Below, one piece after another: positions 1 through 7,218 of a stretch of 34,461 bases of DNA. This stretch comes from Lachnospiraceae bacterium (lineage in GTDB: Bacteria > Bacillota > Clostridia > Lachnospirales > Lachnospiraceae): contig JAIKVP010000185.1 in NCBI GenBank assembly GCA_024685635.1, positions 1 through 34,461 of the forward strand. Direction: 5' to 3'. The number at the start of each line of letters is the position of its first letter. The stretch's first letter is position 1. The translations under genes were made by a program, and so were the position numbers. The notes beneath the pieces are model-generated. The model saw only the letters and a list, made by a program, of their open reading frames with translations, was not told where the DNA came from and made no database searches.

Positions 1-405
1 AGAGAGAATGAATGGATTAAAACAGACGCCTATGAGACATTCCTACGAAGGATGCTTAAATCACTTGGTTTAGAAGTGACCAATAATCACGCCTTCAGAA
101 TGTCACTCAATTCAAACAAGCTTATCCCTTTGGGGCTTACACCGGTTGAAAGAGCACAGTTATTAGGACATTCGGTAGAAACGAATCTAAAGCATTATAC
201 ATACAGTATGAAAGATAACTTAGAACATCTTAGGAAAGTATTGTTAGGAAATGATTATGAGGACGATGATTTAGTCACCCATGGTCACCCGAATGTAATA
301 CCTTTCCCAACAAAAAAGAAAGCCCAGAGTCCACTAAACTCAAGGCTTTCAAGTAAAATTCAGAACTGCGGAAGATGGGACTTGAACGTTTTTCCACTTC
401 CGTAA
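1..405 (+). CDS. Tyrosine recombinase/integrase, C-terminal part (partial at left edge)
   Basis: The frame is open from the first base to the TAA at 403-405, so the gene begins outside the window. It holds the end of the phage-integrase catalytic domain: the HAFR box, LLGHS, and the KHYTY segment with the nucleophilic tyrosine. It closely matches the C-terminus of the complete integrase at 17067-18515, including the shared tail KKKAQ-PLNSRLS. Unlike that gene, its last codons read through the 21-bp tRNA-derived repeat (367-387), giving a short foreign tail. It most likely belongs to a second, related element lying to the left that used the same attachment site. The family is clear. Whether the protein is active cannot be judged from this fragment. 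Confidence 0.85.
   Translation, partial: RENEWIKTDAYETFLRRMLKSLGLEVTNNHAFRMSLNSNKLIPLGLTPVERAQLLGHSVETNLKHYTYSMKDNLEHLRKVLLGNDYEDDDLVTHGHPNVIPFPTKKKAQSPLNSRLSSKIQNCGRWDLNVFPLP
367..387. other. attL: 21-bp direct repeat of the tRNA-Leu 3' end
   Basis: These 21 bases are identical to 18520-18540, where they form the discriminator, the 3' acceptor strand, the T-stem and part of the T-loop of tRNA-Leu(AAG). Immediately to the right the sequence no longer matches the tRNA. The two copies are 18,153 bp apart and mark the ends of the integrated element. This is seen directly; the att role is inferred from the tRNA location and the adjacent integrase genes. Confidence 0.85.
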
Positions 406-444
406 ATACGCATAGATAGGAGGTTTAGAAGTGCTGCCCTTTTT

Positions 445-466
445 TAGTCATCTCTATAGTCATCTC
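445..466. repeat. Candidate integrase arm-type sites, left end
   Basis: Two direct copies of TAGTCATCTC lie at 445-454 and 457-466, about 60 bp inside the left end. The same 10-mer recurs at 18424-18433, followed by CAGTCATCCC at 18434-18443, about 77 bp inside the right end. Short direct repeats near both ends of an element are typical of arm sites for tyrosine recombinases that have an N-terminal arm-binding domain. Function is inferred. Confidence 0.4.
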
Positions 467-586
467 CTAAGCTATGTAATTCAAAGCAGATAGTCTAATG
501 CATTTTTCTTTTTCTCTAACTATCATTTTCCAAATTATATCAAATATGAAATCTATTGTCACCACAAATTCAATGAGGTGAACAAT

Positions 587-1906
587 ATGAATCAAACTAC
601 AATCAATAACAATCAACCTATTAACCTTGACTATTTCTATGGAATCCAGTCGGAAATGTTTTCATTTCTAAAAATTCCAAAGATTCTGATCAAAGACGGA
701 AGATTTGAGCATTTATCAAATGAAGCCAAGATGCTATTTGGTCTTCTCTTGGACAGAATGTCTCTGTCTGTAAAGAACCGATGGTTCGACAGTGAGGACA
801 GAGTTTATATCATCTACACCGTAGATGAAATCATGGTCGATCTGTGCATCGGAACAGGAAAGTGCGTTAAGCTCTTAAAGGAATTGGAGGAATATGGTCT
901 TATCACAAGAAAGAAGCAGGGAATCTCCAAGCCTGACATCATCTATGTCAAGAACTTTGCCACACTGGTAAACGATGGCGGAAAGCAACCAAAGGAAGCA
1001 GAGTCCAAGGTGAAGAACTGGAGGGGCAGAAACAAATCCAATTCTGATAAAACCCAAGATGATACAACAAACAGCGATGTTCATAACTCTACTGTGTTTC
1101 GAAAATCACAACACGAGGATTTCGAAAATCGAAACACGACAGTTTCCCAAATCGCAACACCAGAGTTTCGAAAATCGCAACGTAATAAGACTGATATTAA
1201 TAATACTGATTATATCTATACTGATAATAATTCTCTCACTCACTCTCTCACTAATGAGAACGAGATTGTTTCAGAAGATAATCCTGATTCAACACAAGGA
1301 GTGAGGGAGGGAGAGACAGATGATATCTACACCATCATAGATAAAGCAGTGGAATGTCAGACATTTAATCTTGAGTATTCCAAATTCATTCAGGATAAGT
1401 CAAGGGAAGAACTGAAAAGCATCCCCCGATTTAACGAGATGTTTACAAAGCATCTGACAGCAATACATGCTCAAGCAGAGTATAACAATCGTCTTACTCT
1501 CCACTTCTTCATGGAATCTGCCAAAAAGCATAAATGGACCCCTGTTGAAACTATGGAGATGGCAAAAAAGGTATTAAAACTTAGGGTAGGATATGAATTT
1601 CTATGTACAAGTAAGGAAATTGAGTATTACGAGGACGAGGTAATGAATACCCTTATCAACCTTATGGCAGAAACTATCGGTTTTGCAAAGACCACTGTAA
1701 TAGGCGGAGTGAAGTATATGGCAGATTATATGAACGAAAAGTTCTTCGAGCTTGATCAGGAGTTATTCCTGCATGTCATTAAGTCACTCAGGACTTCCGG
1801 ATCTGAAATCAGGAACAGGAGAAGCTATTACATCTCGTGTCTCTTAAATGCCAAGGATCATTTCGTTGCTGAAATGTACGATGACTTAAAGAGCGTACCG
1901 GTATGA
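587..1906 (+). CDS. repA: RepA_N-type replication initiator protein
   Basis: This is a plasmid-type initiator of 439 residues. Residues about 15-115 match the RepA N-terminal domain: a winged-helix fold with the block around FLKIPK, LSNEAKMLFGLLLDRM and the recognition-helix region ending in LKELEEYGLITRKKQG. The middle is low complexity and carries DNA-level iterons (1096-1181). The C-terminal half (about 240-439) is a separate helical domain of the kind found in Firmicutes relatives. I chose ATG 587 because GAGGTG at 576-581 is well spaced for it; a GTG at 578 overlaps that ribosome site. RepA_N genes normally drive theta replication of plasmids and of integrative elements in their excised form. 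The downstream partner at 1939 is 32 nt away. Confidence 0.9.
   Translation: MNQTTINNNQPINLDYFYGIQSEMFSFLKIPKILIKDGRFEHLSNEAKMLFGLLLDRMSLSVKNRWFDSEDRVYIIYTVDEIMVDLCIGTGKCVKLLKELEEYGLITRKKQGISKPDIIYVKNFATLVNDGGKQPKEAESKVKNWRGRNKSNSDKTQDDTTNSDVHNSTVFRKSQHEDFENRNTTVSQIATPEFRKSQRNKTDINNTDYIYTDNNSLTHSLTNENEIVSEDNPDSTQGVREGETDDIYTIIDKAVECQTFNLEYSKFIQDKSREELKSIPRFNEMFTKHLTAIHAQAEYNNRLTLHFFMESAKKHKWTPVETMEMAKKVLKLRVGYEFLCTSKEIEYYEDEVMNTLINLMAETIGFAKTTVIGGVKYMADYMNEKFFELDQELFLHVIKSLRTSGSEIRNRRSYYISCLLNAKDHFVAEMYDDLKSVPV
1096..1181. repeat. Four 23-bp iterons within repA, candidate replication origin
   Basis: Four copies of a 17-bp core close to GTTTCGAAAATCGCAAC start at 1096, 1119, 1142 and 1165, a strict 23-bp period. 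Because 23 is not a multiple of three, the encoded peptides differ from copy to copy, so the repetition is held at DNA level. An AT-rich tract with ACTGATAAT-like repeats follows at 1186-1240 and could be the unwinding element. Placement of the origin inside the rep gene is established for RepA_N replicons. Confidence 0.75.
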
Positions 1907-1938
1907 TAAAACTAATTTCAATTCAAGGAGGAATCGCT

Positions 1939-2232
1939 ATGAACGAAAACACTATACAACCAAATGTAACCACAAACACTAAAGCAACCCCGTCTGCTTC
2001 TTCCAAATCATCAAAGGAAAAGAGCAGAAACCGCACACCGGAGATTATCATTATGAGAAAGTCTGCTGATGATATCTGCAGACAATCCTATATGATTTCA
2101 AAGACTGTTGCTGACGCTTGGAGGGAATTTAACAAGCATGTGCCATACAAGACCGTCACTATCGACAACGCTCTTTTGAGATTTATGGACGATGTAAAAT
2201 CCGGCAAAATCAAGTTTGAGCTTGAAATCTGA
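1939..2232 (+). CDS. Small hypothetical protein downstream of repA
   Basis: The product is 97 residues of unknown function. The first 35 residues are polar (Asn/Thr/Ser/Lys rich) and look disordered. The rest (PEIIIMRKSADDICRQ onward) looks helical and could be a DNA-binding or accessory replication/partition protein. I chose ATG 1939 because AAGGAGG at 1925-1931 sits 7 nt before it; an in-frame ATG at 1903 overlaps the repA end and lacks a comparable site. Its position directly after repA suggests cotranscription and a role in copy control, partition or transfer, but no family is recognised. Confidence 0.6.
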   Translation: MNENTIQPNVTTNTKATPSASSKSSKEKSRNRTPEIIIMRKSADDICRQSYMISKTVADAWREFNKHVPYKTVTIDNALLRFMDDVKSGKIKFELEI

Positions 2233-2788
2233 CGAGCCTTGTGAGGCTTAAGCGTAAGTGGTTTTCTCGAACAGCCTGCTACGATGACAGATTAAAAATC
2301 GAAAAGTCGCTAAAGAGACTTTCCGATTTTTAATCGCCATCTCCGTAGTCTGTCCTCATAAACCACGCTTTGTTTGGTCAATCATCTCCATCATCAAGGC
2401 AGTTCTCCTTAAGTCGAACCGCCCCGATAATTCCGATGCTCGCCCAAACAAAGCAAACCACAGACAACTCTCTCTTACCTGTCGAAATGAAACTTGATTT
2501 AGTAGAGAGTTGTCAGGCAAGTTTCGCATTGTGGCAAGCCACAACGCACCGGAAAACAGCCTGCCGGCTTTTTCCTAAACTTGCCAGAGGGGCTTCGCCC
2601 CCTTGGATCCCCCAGCAGAGACTTCCACTCTCTGCACTCTTGGGCAAGGGCGTTGTCCTTGCAACCTACCAACAGGGTTGCACCCTTTTGGATTACCCCT
2701 ATTGCAAGTGTTTTTACATCTACTGTAAAAACACTCGCAACAACACTACACACACTATGTATAATTCAACACAAGGAGCGTGAAAAGA
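2233..2788. other. Non-coding, hairpin-rich region; candidate oriT
   Basis: These 556 bases lack a convincing gene but are dense in inverted repeats. They are: AGCCT/AGGCT just after the stop of the preceding gene; 19-nt arms at 2290-2308 and 2317-2335 with one mismatch; 11-nt perfect arms at 2463-2473 and 2504-2514; a short GGGGC/GCCCC hairpin near 2589-2601; and 17-nt arms at 2702-2718 and 2724-2740 with one mismatch. GTGGTTT (2258-2264) and AAACCAC (2360-2366) could enclose the first large stem. The GC-rich middle differs from the rest of the element. A structured region directly upstream of mobC and relaxase genes is where an oriT is expected; the nic site cannot be placed by eye. Confidence 0.5.
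2702..2740. repeat. Large inverted repeat upstream of mobC
   Basis: Arms of 17 nt (2702-2718 and 2724-2740) separated by a 5-nt loop, with one mismatch. It lies 48 bp before the mobC start, the usual place for relaxosome binding at an oriT. A terminator is a less likely reading, because no T-run follows on either strand. Confidence 0.55.
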
Positions 2789-3169
2789 ATGAGAAAAAGG
2801 AATGTTGCAATTACAATACGCATGAACCCTGATGAATACAAGCTGTTAAAAGATAAAGTGACCGAAGCAGGTCTTACACAGCAATCCTACATAATCGGAG
2901 CCATTAGAGGCGCAACCATCACATCGTCTGATGAGGTGGCACTACTGAAAGAAATCAGCAATACATTTGCCGATGTTGACAGACAGTTGCGTGGTCTTGC
3001 TACAAATGTAAATCAAATGGCTCACATGGCAAACGCATACGGAGATGTACCTGAATGTGATGAGTTGTCTATGACAACTGATGAGATAAATCTGTACAGA
3101 AGGGAGAGTGCTGAAGTATGGCAATCAATAAGGTCGTTAATAAGCAGGCAAAAAGTCATGGAGCAATGA
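2789..3169 (+). CDS. mobC: MobC-like relaxosome accessory protein
   Basis: A basic 126-residue protein with an N-terminal ribbon-helix-helix-like stretch (VAITIRMNPDEYKLLKDK) and a helical C-terminal part with the pattern QLRGLATNVNQMAHMAN. That block is characteristic of bacterial mobilization proteins of the MobC family. The role is to bind oriT and help the relaxase open the strand. AAGGAG at 2773-2778 is spaced for ATG 2789; the GTG at 2780 abuts that site and is less likely. The gene overlaps the relaxase start by 52 nt, so the two are probably translationally coupled. Confidence 0.8.
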   Translation: MRKRNVAITIRMNPDEYKLLKDKVTEAGLTQQSYIIGAIRGATITSSDEVALLKEISNTFADVDRQLRGLATNVNQMAHMANAYGDVPECDELSMTTDEINLYRRESAEVWQSIRSLISRQKVMEQ

Positions 3170-4344
3170 GGAATGTCATCGAGTACGTCCTTCAGGACAA
3201 AAAGGTCAGGGAAGGCTATGTTGAAATAACTGGACCGTTTCCCTATGAACGCATAAACTGGGATAACGTCTACAAAGCTTTTCTTAATGAGAAAAAGATA
3301 TGGAATAAGGATTCCGGCAGAATGTACGCTCACAATATCATCAGTTTTCACAAGAACGAGATGATAACACCCAGCCAGTGCCTTGATATCGGTAAGGACT
3401 TCTGCAATGAATTCTTTCCCAACCACCAATGTCTTATCTCTGTCCATCAGGATAAAGGGCATTTGCACTGTCACATCATTACAAATTCAGTTTCATTTGT
3501 AGATGGCAGGAAGCTTCATCAGACTAAGAAAGATCTTGAAAAGCAAAAGTTCTTTACTAACGGTCTATGCCTGAATCGTGGCTTGACCATTGCCGAGAAA
3601 GGCATGCACTTTGACGGAACAGCTATCGACGAAGGCGAGGTCATCTCTTGGAATAAGGACAAGTACAATCTTCTCCTGAATGATTCCAAAAAGAGTTTTC
3701 TTGCCGAATGTGCCATGGCTATTATCGAAACCCTTAAAAGATGTTTCAACAGGGAAATGTTTCTTTCCGGTATGAAGGGCAGGGGCTGGCAGGTCAACTG
3801 GGAGGACAAACGCAAGCACATCACTTTTATAAACGATAAGGGCAATAAGGTCAGGGACAGCAATATATCCAAGACCTTTGCCATGAACATAAGCAAGGAG
3901 GGATTAACCAATGAATTTGAGAGACAGAATGAACAAAGAATCAAGTCCGAACGAGAAAACGCCGAACTTGCAAGCTACTATAGCGAAGTCAGGTCAGCTA
4001 TCTCCGAAATTGATAATGCAAGAACAATCACAAACGATACAGAGCTTAAAATCAGAGATGAATGTGCTGTCACAAGAATTGAATCATCTGAAAGCCAATG
4101 GACGCTTAGAGGATATACAGACGATACAGAGTCTGTCCTCGCAGAAAGCAGAGCTAACAGACGAAGTCAGAAAGCTCGACAAGCAGAATCAGGAGCAAAG
4201 CGAGACGATAGTCTCTCTAACCGAGCAGATCGAGACTATGAGCAGGAGCGACTCCGCTTATATGAAGAACAAAGCATTAGAAGTGAAGCTCTCCAAGCAA
4301 GAAAACCGATTAAAGAGAGAACAAGCTCGCATAGAGGAAGATAA
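3118..4344 (+). CDS. MOB relaxase (relaxase/mobilization nuclease family)
   Basis: A 408-residue protein with the relaxase fold at the N-terminus. Tyr23 in IEYVLQ is the likely catalytic tyrosine, and VHQDKGHLHCH (about 109-119) is the three-histidine metal-binding motif. It would nick oriT and pilot the single strand during conjugal mobilization. No coupling protein or type IV secretion genes were found, so transfer would depend on a helper element. From 3911 onward the C-terminal 144 residues, rich in Glu, Arg and Ser, are encoded over the same DNA as the next gene in a different frame. The start overlaps mobC; GGGAGAG lies just upstream. Confidence 0.88.
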   Translation: MAINKVVNKQAKSHGAMRNVIEYVLQDKKVREGYVEITGPFPYERINWDNVYKAFLNEKKIWNKDSGRMYAHNIISFHKNEMITPSQCLDIGKDFCNEFFPNHQCLISVHQDKGHLHCHIITNSVSFVDGRKLHQTKKDLEKQKFFTNGLCLNRGLTIAEKGMHFDGTAIDEGEVISWNKDKYNLLLNDSKKSFLAECAMAIIETLKRCFNREMFLSGMKGRGWQVNWEDKRKHITFINDKGNKVRDSNISKTFAMNISKEGLTNEFERQNEQRIKSERENAELASYYSEVRSAISEIDNARTITNDTELKIRDECAVTRIESSESQWTLRGYTDDTESVLAESRANRRSQKARQAESGAKRDDSLSNRADRDYEQERLRLYEEQSIRSEALQARKPIKERTSSHRGR

Positions 4345-4981
4345 AAAAAGTTCTTCTGAACTTGTCAGAGAGGCAGAAAACAAACTATACAATGCTAATA
4401 GAATATATTCTGATAACTGTGAGTTATGGAATAATTCCAGAGCCAGAATAAATGAAGAATCTGAACGGCTGTTTCGAGCCAAATTCAGAAATCTCATATC
4501 CATAATAGCTTCATCATTCATTCTGTATGCTGTTGTCATCGTGTTTAAGATTTGCGGTCTGAAACGCCCTGTGTCCGATTTGAGGGACTTTTTGCATGGA
4601 ACATGGTATTTTATATGTTCTGTATGGAAATGGGGAATGTGGGGCTATGATCATGCGTGGTCACTGCATGAAATCATTCCCTATAAGCTTGTTAATGTTA
4701 TCATTCCAGGAATGCTTGCAATAATTGCATTTGTTGTCATTGCTGTTGGAATATATACGGTCATTGGATACATTATATACATTGTTGGATTGTTCTATTA
4801 CAAAGAATTCTTTGATGTATATAGTTTAGATGTACTGGTTATCTCTATATTCCTACTGACATGGTTTGCAGACAATATGACATTTATAAAGCTGAATCTC
4901 GTTGTGGTGTTCTTTATGATTCAAGGGATATATCTATTGACAAGAATGATTAGTAGATTTTCAGGCAGGGGATACTGGTAG
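3911..4981 (+). CDS. Coiled-coil membrane protein overlapping the relaxase gene
   Basis: The product is 356 residues. Residues about 30-195 are a long, charged heptad-like coiled coil, followed by several hydrophobic segments (about 197-217, 262-297 and 306-345) that should span the membrane. The start codon lies inside the relaxase gene in the +2 frame, with a strong site AAGGAGG at 3895-3901, 9 nt upstream. The first 434 nt are therefore dual coding. No function is recognised. Its position suggests a mobilization accessory, perhaps linking the relaxosome to the membrane or to a helper's transfer channel. That is inference from context. Confidence 0.75.
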   Translation: MNLRDRMNKESSPNEKTPNLQATIAKSGQLSPKLIMQEQSQTIQSLKSEMNVLSQELNHLKANGRLEDIQTIQSLSSQKAELTDEVRKLDKQNQEQSETIVSLTEQIETMSRSDSAYMKNKALEVKLSKQENRLKREQARIEEDKKSSSELVREAENKLYNANRIYSDNCELWNNSRARINEESERLFRAKFRNLISIIASSFILYAVVIVFKICGLKRPVSDLRDFLHGTWYFICSVWKWGMWGYDHAWSLHEIIPYKLVNVIIPGMLAIIAFVVIAVGIYTVIGYIIYIVGLFYYKEFFDVYSLDVLVISIFLLTWFADNMTFIKLNLVVVFFMIQGIYLLTRMISRFSGRGYW

Positions 4982-4999
4982 TATCCCCCTATTCGCCTG
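4962..4999 (+). terminator. Hairpin at the end of the mobilization operon
   Basis: GGGGATAC (4968-4975) and GTATCCCC (4981-4988) form a perfect 8-bp stem, with CAGGC/GCCTG outside it. It overlaps the stop codon of the membrane protein and lies between two convergent transcription units. No clear T-run follows, so termination is plausible rather than certain. Confidence 0.45.
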
Positions 5000-5045
5000 T
5001 TCCATTCAATAATTACACCCTCTTAAACATACAATAAAGAATACA

Positions 5046-6356
5046 TCACCCAGCCATCGGAATGGATATCACACTGTGAAACATACCGTCAGCGTAATAC
5101 ATCGTGCTATCCCCATTATACTTTGAGACAACACGATTGATACTCTTAACTCCAAAGCCATGTGCTTTCTTATCTTTTTTAGAAGTAACATATTCACCGT
5201 TAGCATCCATAACAGGCTCTGTTCTTGTGGAATTAATCAGCGTAATAAGAACTAAATTGTGTTCGGGCTTGACTATCGCCGATAAATCTACAGTTCCATC
5301 AACTATCCCGTCACAGGCTTCTATTGCATTGTCCAAAAGATTGCAAAGCAGCACTGTAATGTCATTATCATCAAGTATATTAAGGCTACCGTCCCTTATA
5401 TCAGCGTGAAATCTTATACTGCATTTGTCACACATGGTCTTGTATCTGTTCAGCGTTCCGTTCACAAGAGGAATATTAGAATAATTAGCCGTGCCGTTAA
5501 GTTCCTTAAGATTCAATATATTTTCTATGTATCTGACAGCAGTTTCGCACTTGTCATCGCTTACAAGAGACAGGAGGCTGTTCAAATGATTTTTGATATC
5601 ATGAATCAATATCTGCTGGTCACTTCGTTTCTCATCAAGTTGCTTATAATAGTTTACCAGGTCATCTTCTCGTTGCAAGACTAGAAGCATTTCCTCATTT
5701 TTCTTGCTTACAGCCATATTATAATCATATACACTGTAAACTATAATATTGATTATCATAATGGCAAATGAAGAAAATGCAACAAGAATCCCTACGTCAT
5801 CGGATGCATTTATCCTCATTAACACAATAGTAAGAGTGAGTATAGTAACTGATGATAAGACAGGAACAAGTCCCAGAAGCATCAAGCCATGATTATGTTC
5901 AGCTTGAACCTTATGTCCTGCAAATCTTCTTGAAACATATCTTGATATTGCAAAATACAAGAGTTTACTAAGCACACTCAAAGATATGATATAAAACACA
6001 TACCCCTGCTGCTTACTGTTGTAATAATCATCAAACCTTACAGGAATAACAGCCATAACCAGAAGTTCGCTTAGTGCCATAATCATATAACATATTACGG
6101 AATGAACAACCGACATTTTCAATGTGGATCTGTAAAAAAGAAAACCAATCAGAAAATTCCCTATGATAAATGTGGCTCCGTTTATAATCACTGAGTCACA
6201 TTTAGAAAATATATACATAATACCGTAAACCAATATATAAAATGTTATAGCGTAGGCCTTCTTAACCTTTAATTCATATATGGTAGTAAAATACCGGTAT
6301 ATAATCAGCCCCTCAACAATATAAGTAATAATATAGCATAAATCTATAGCTAACAT
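5046..6356 (-). CDS. AgrC-like GHKL sensor histidine kinase
   Basis: A 436-residue peptide-sensor kinase. The first 210 residues carry about six or seven membrane segments, as in AgrC receptors. His252 in LIHDIKNHL is the probable phosphoacceptor. NLLDNAIEA (339-347) is the N-box and HGFGVKSI (399-406) the G-box of the GHKL ATPase domain. It is expected to autophosphorylate on binding the cyclic peptide and pass the phosphate to the response regulator encoded just upstream. GAGGTGG precedes the ATG by about 7 nt, and the gene starts 15 nt after the regulator's stop, so the two form an operon. Confidence 0.88.
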   Translation of the reverse strand: MLAIDLCYIITYIVEGLIIYRYFTTIYELKVKKAYAITFYILVYGIMYIFSKCDSVIINGATFIIGNFLIGFLFYRSTLKMSVVHSVICYMIMALSELLVMAVIPVRFDDYYNSKQQGYVFYIISLSVLSKLLYFAISRYVSRRFAGHKVQAEHNHGLMLLGLVPVLSSVTILTLTIVLMRINASDDVGILVAFSSFAIMIINIIVYSVYDYNMAVSKKNEEMLLVLQREDDLVNYYKQLDEKRSDQQILIHDIKNHLNSLLSLVSDDKCETAVRYIENILNLKELNGTANYSNIPLVNGTLNRYKTMCDKCSIRFHADIRDGSLNILDDNDITVLLCNLLDNAIEACDGIVDGTVDLSAIVKPEHNLVLITLINSTRTEPVMDANGEYVTSKKDKKAHGFGVKSINRVVSKYNGDSTMYYADGMFHSVISIPMAG

Positions 6357-6371
6357 AGAATCACCACCTCA

Positions 6372-7082
6372 TCACCTTGTATTCTCAAGATACATCAAGT
6401 ATTTATTCTTAAAGTCAACGCGCTTACGCTTGGTTAGAAATGCAGTACAGGAGTCCTTATACAAACCTATTGAGTCATCTGTATAAGATGAAATATGATG
6501 AAAATTAACAATATAACTCCTGTGAGACTGATAAAACATCGGCTCCGTCAGCAGTAATTCCTGCCAATATTTCATAGGTTTAACTGAATGATATATCCCA
6601 TTAACACCTTGAACACTTACTTTATGTCCTGTTACCTCAACCATAATTATATCTGTTGAGTATAGAGTGTAAGCAGTATCATGCGTCTCAACAATGTACT
6701 TCTTTATATCATTAGAATATCTATACAGAGCGTCTGATAGATTCCTGTAAAATCTGTCAGTATCTATAGGCTTCATTATATATCTGAACACATTAAAACG
6801 CATCGCATCATCTATATATTCCATAAATGAAGTTACTACAAAGATTATTGTATTCCTGTTAACGGACTTAATCTCTCTTCCAACACATATCCCACTAATC
6901 CCAGGCAATTCAATATCTAAAAAGAGTATATCTAAATCAACATTATCAGACAACAAAGATTCGCCATCATGGTATTCCTTTATCTTAGGAATCTCCAGAT
7001 TTTTAGACTTAAAATATGATGATATCAGATGTTTTATCTGATTGGCACATTCAATATTATCTTCACATATAGCAATAGTCAT
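6372..7082 (-). CDS. AgrA-like LytTR response regulator
   Basis: A 236-residue protein: a receiver domain at about 1-118, with acidic pair Glu7/Asp8, phosphoacceptor Asp56 in LFLDIELPG, and the MKP lysine; then a LytTR DNA-binding domain at about 130-232 (YQSHRSYIVNFHHI is the conserved core). It should activate the cassette's promoters in response to the AgrC-like kinase. A TATAAT box lies about 40 nt upstream. The ribosome site is weak: GGAAGG is about 17 nt away. The IS at 7219-8977 now separates it from the transporter genes. Confidence 0.88.
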   Translation of the reverse strand: MTIAICEDNIECANQIKHLISSYFKSKNLEIPKIKEYHDGESLLSDNVDLDILFLDIELPGISGICVGREIKSVNRNTIIFVVTSFMEYIDDAMRFNVFRYIMKPIDTDRFYRNLSDALYRYSNDIKKYIVETHDTAYTLYSTDIIMVEVTGHKVSVQGVNGIYHSVKPMKYWQELLLTEPMFYQSHRSYIVNFHHISSYTDDSIGLYKDSCTAFLTKRKRVDFKNKYLMYLENTR

Positions 7083-7122
7083 GACTGTTTAACACGCATC
7101 CTTCCGCATTGATCTCATCAAC

Positions 7123-7128
7123 ATTATA
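7123..7128 (-). promoter_or_regulatory. Candidate -10 box for the response regulator/kinase pair
   Basis: TATAAT on the minus strand, 40 nt before the regulator start. The sequence 17 bp further up (TTATAT) is a poor -35, so the promoter may need an activator. It lies on the regulator side of the IS, so the pair could still be transcribed after the insertion. Confidence 0.35.
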
Positions 7129-7218
7129 TCATTCTATGTCAATGTATATAAATATCCAGCCAAGTACATTATAAATTTAACTTTGCATGTTGTGATTATG
7201 TTTCCTTCATATCTATTA

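Noticed and set aside
3022..3944. Long minus-strand frames opposite mobC and the relaxase
   Set aside because: They are shadows of the plus-strand genes; no start sites or family features.
7083..7102. Six-codon frame (MRVKQS) whose TGA overlaps the response regulator ATG
   Set aside because: The purine-rich GGAAGG abuts its ATG, leaving no spacing; probably chance.
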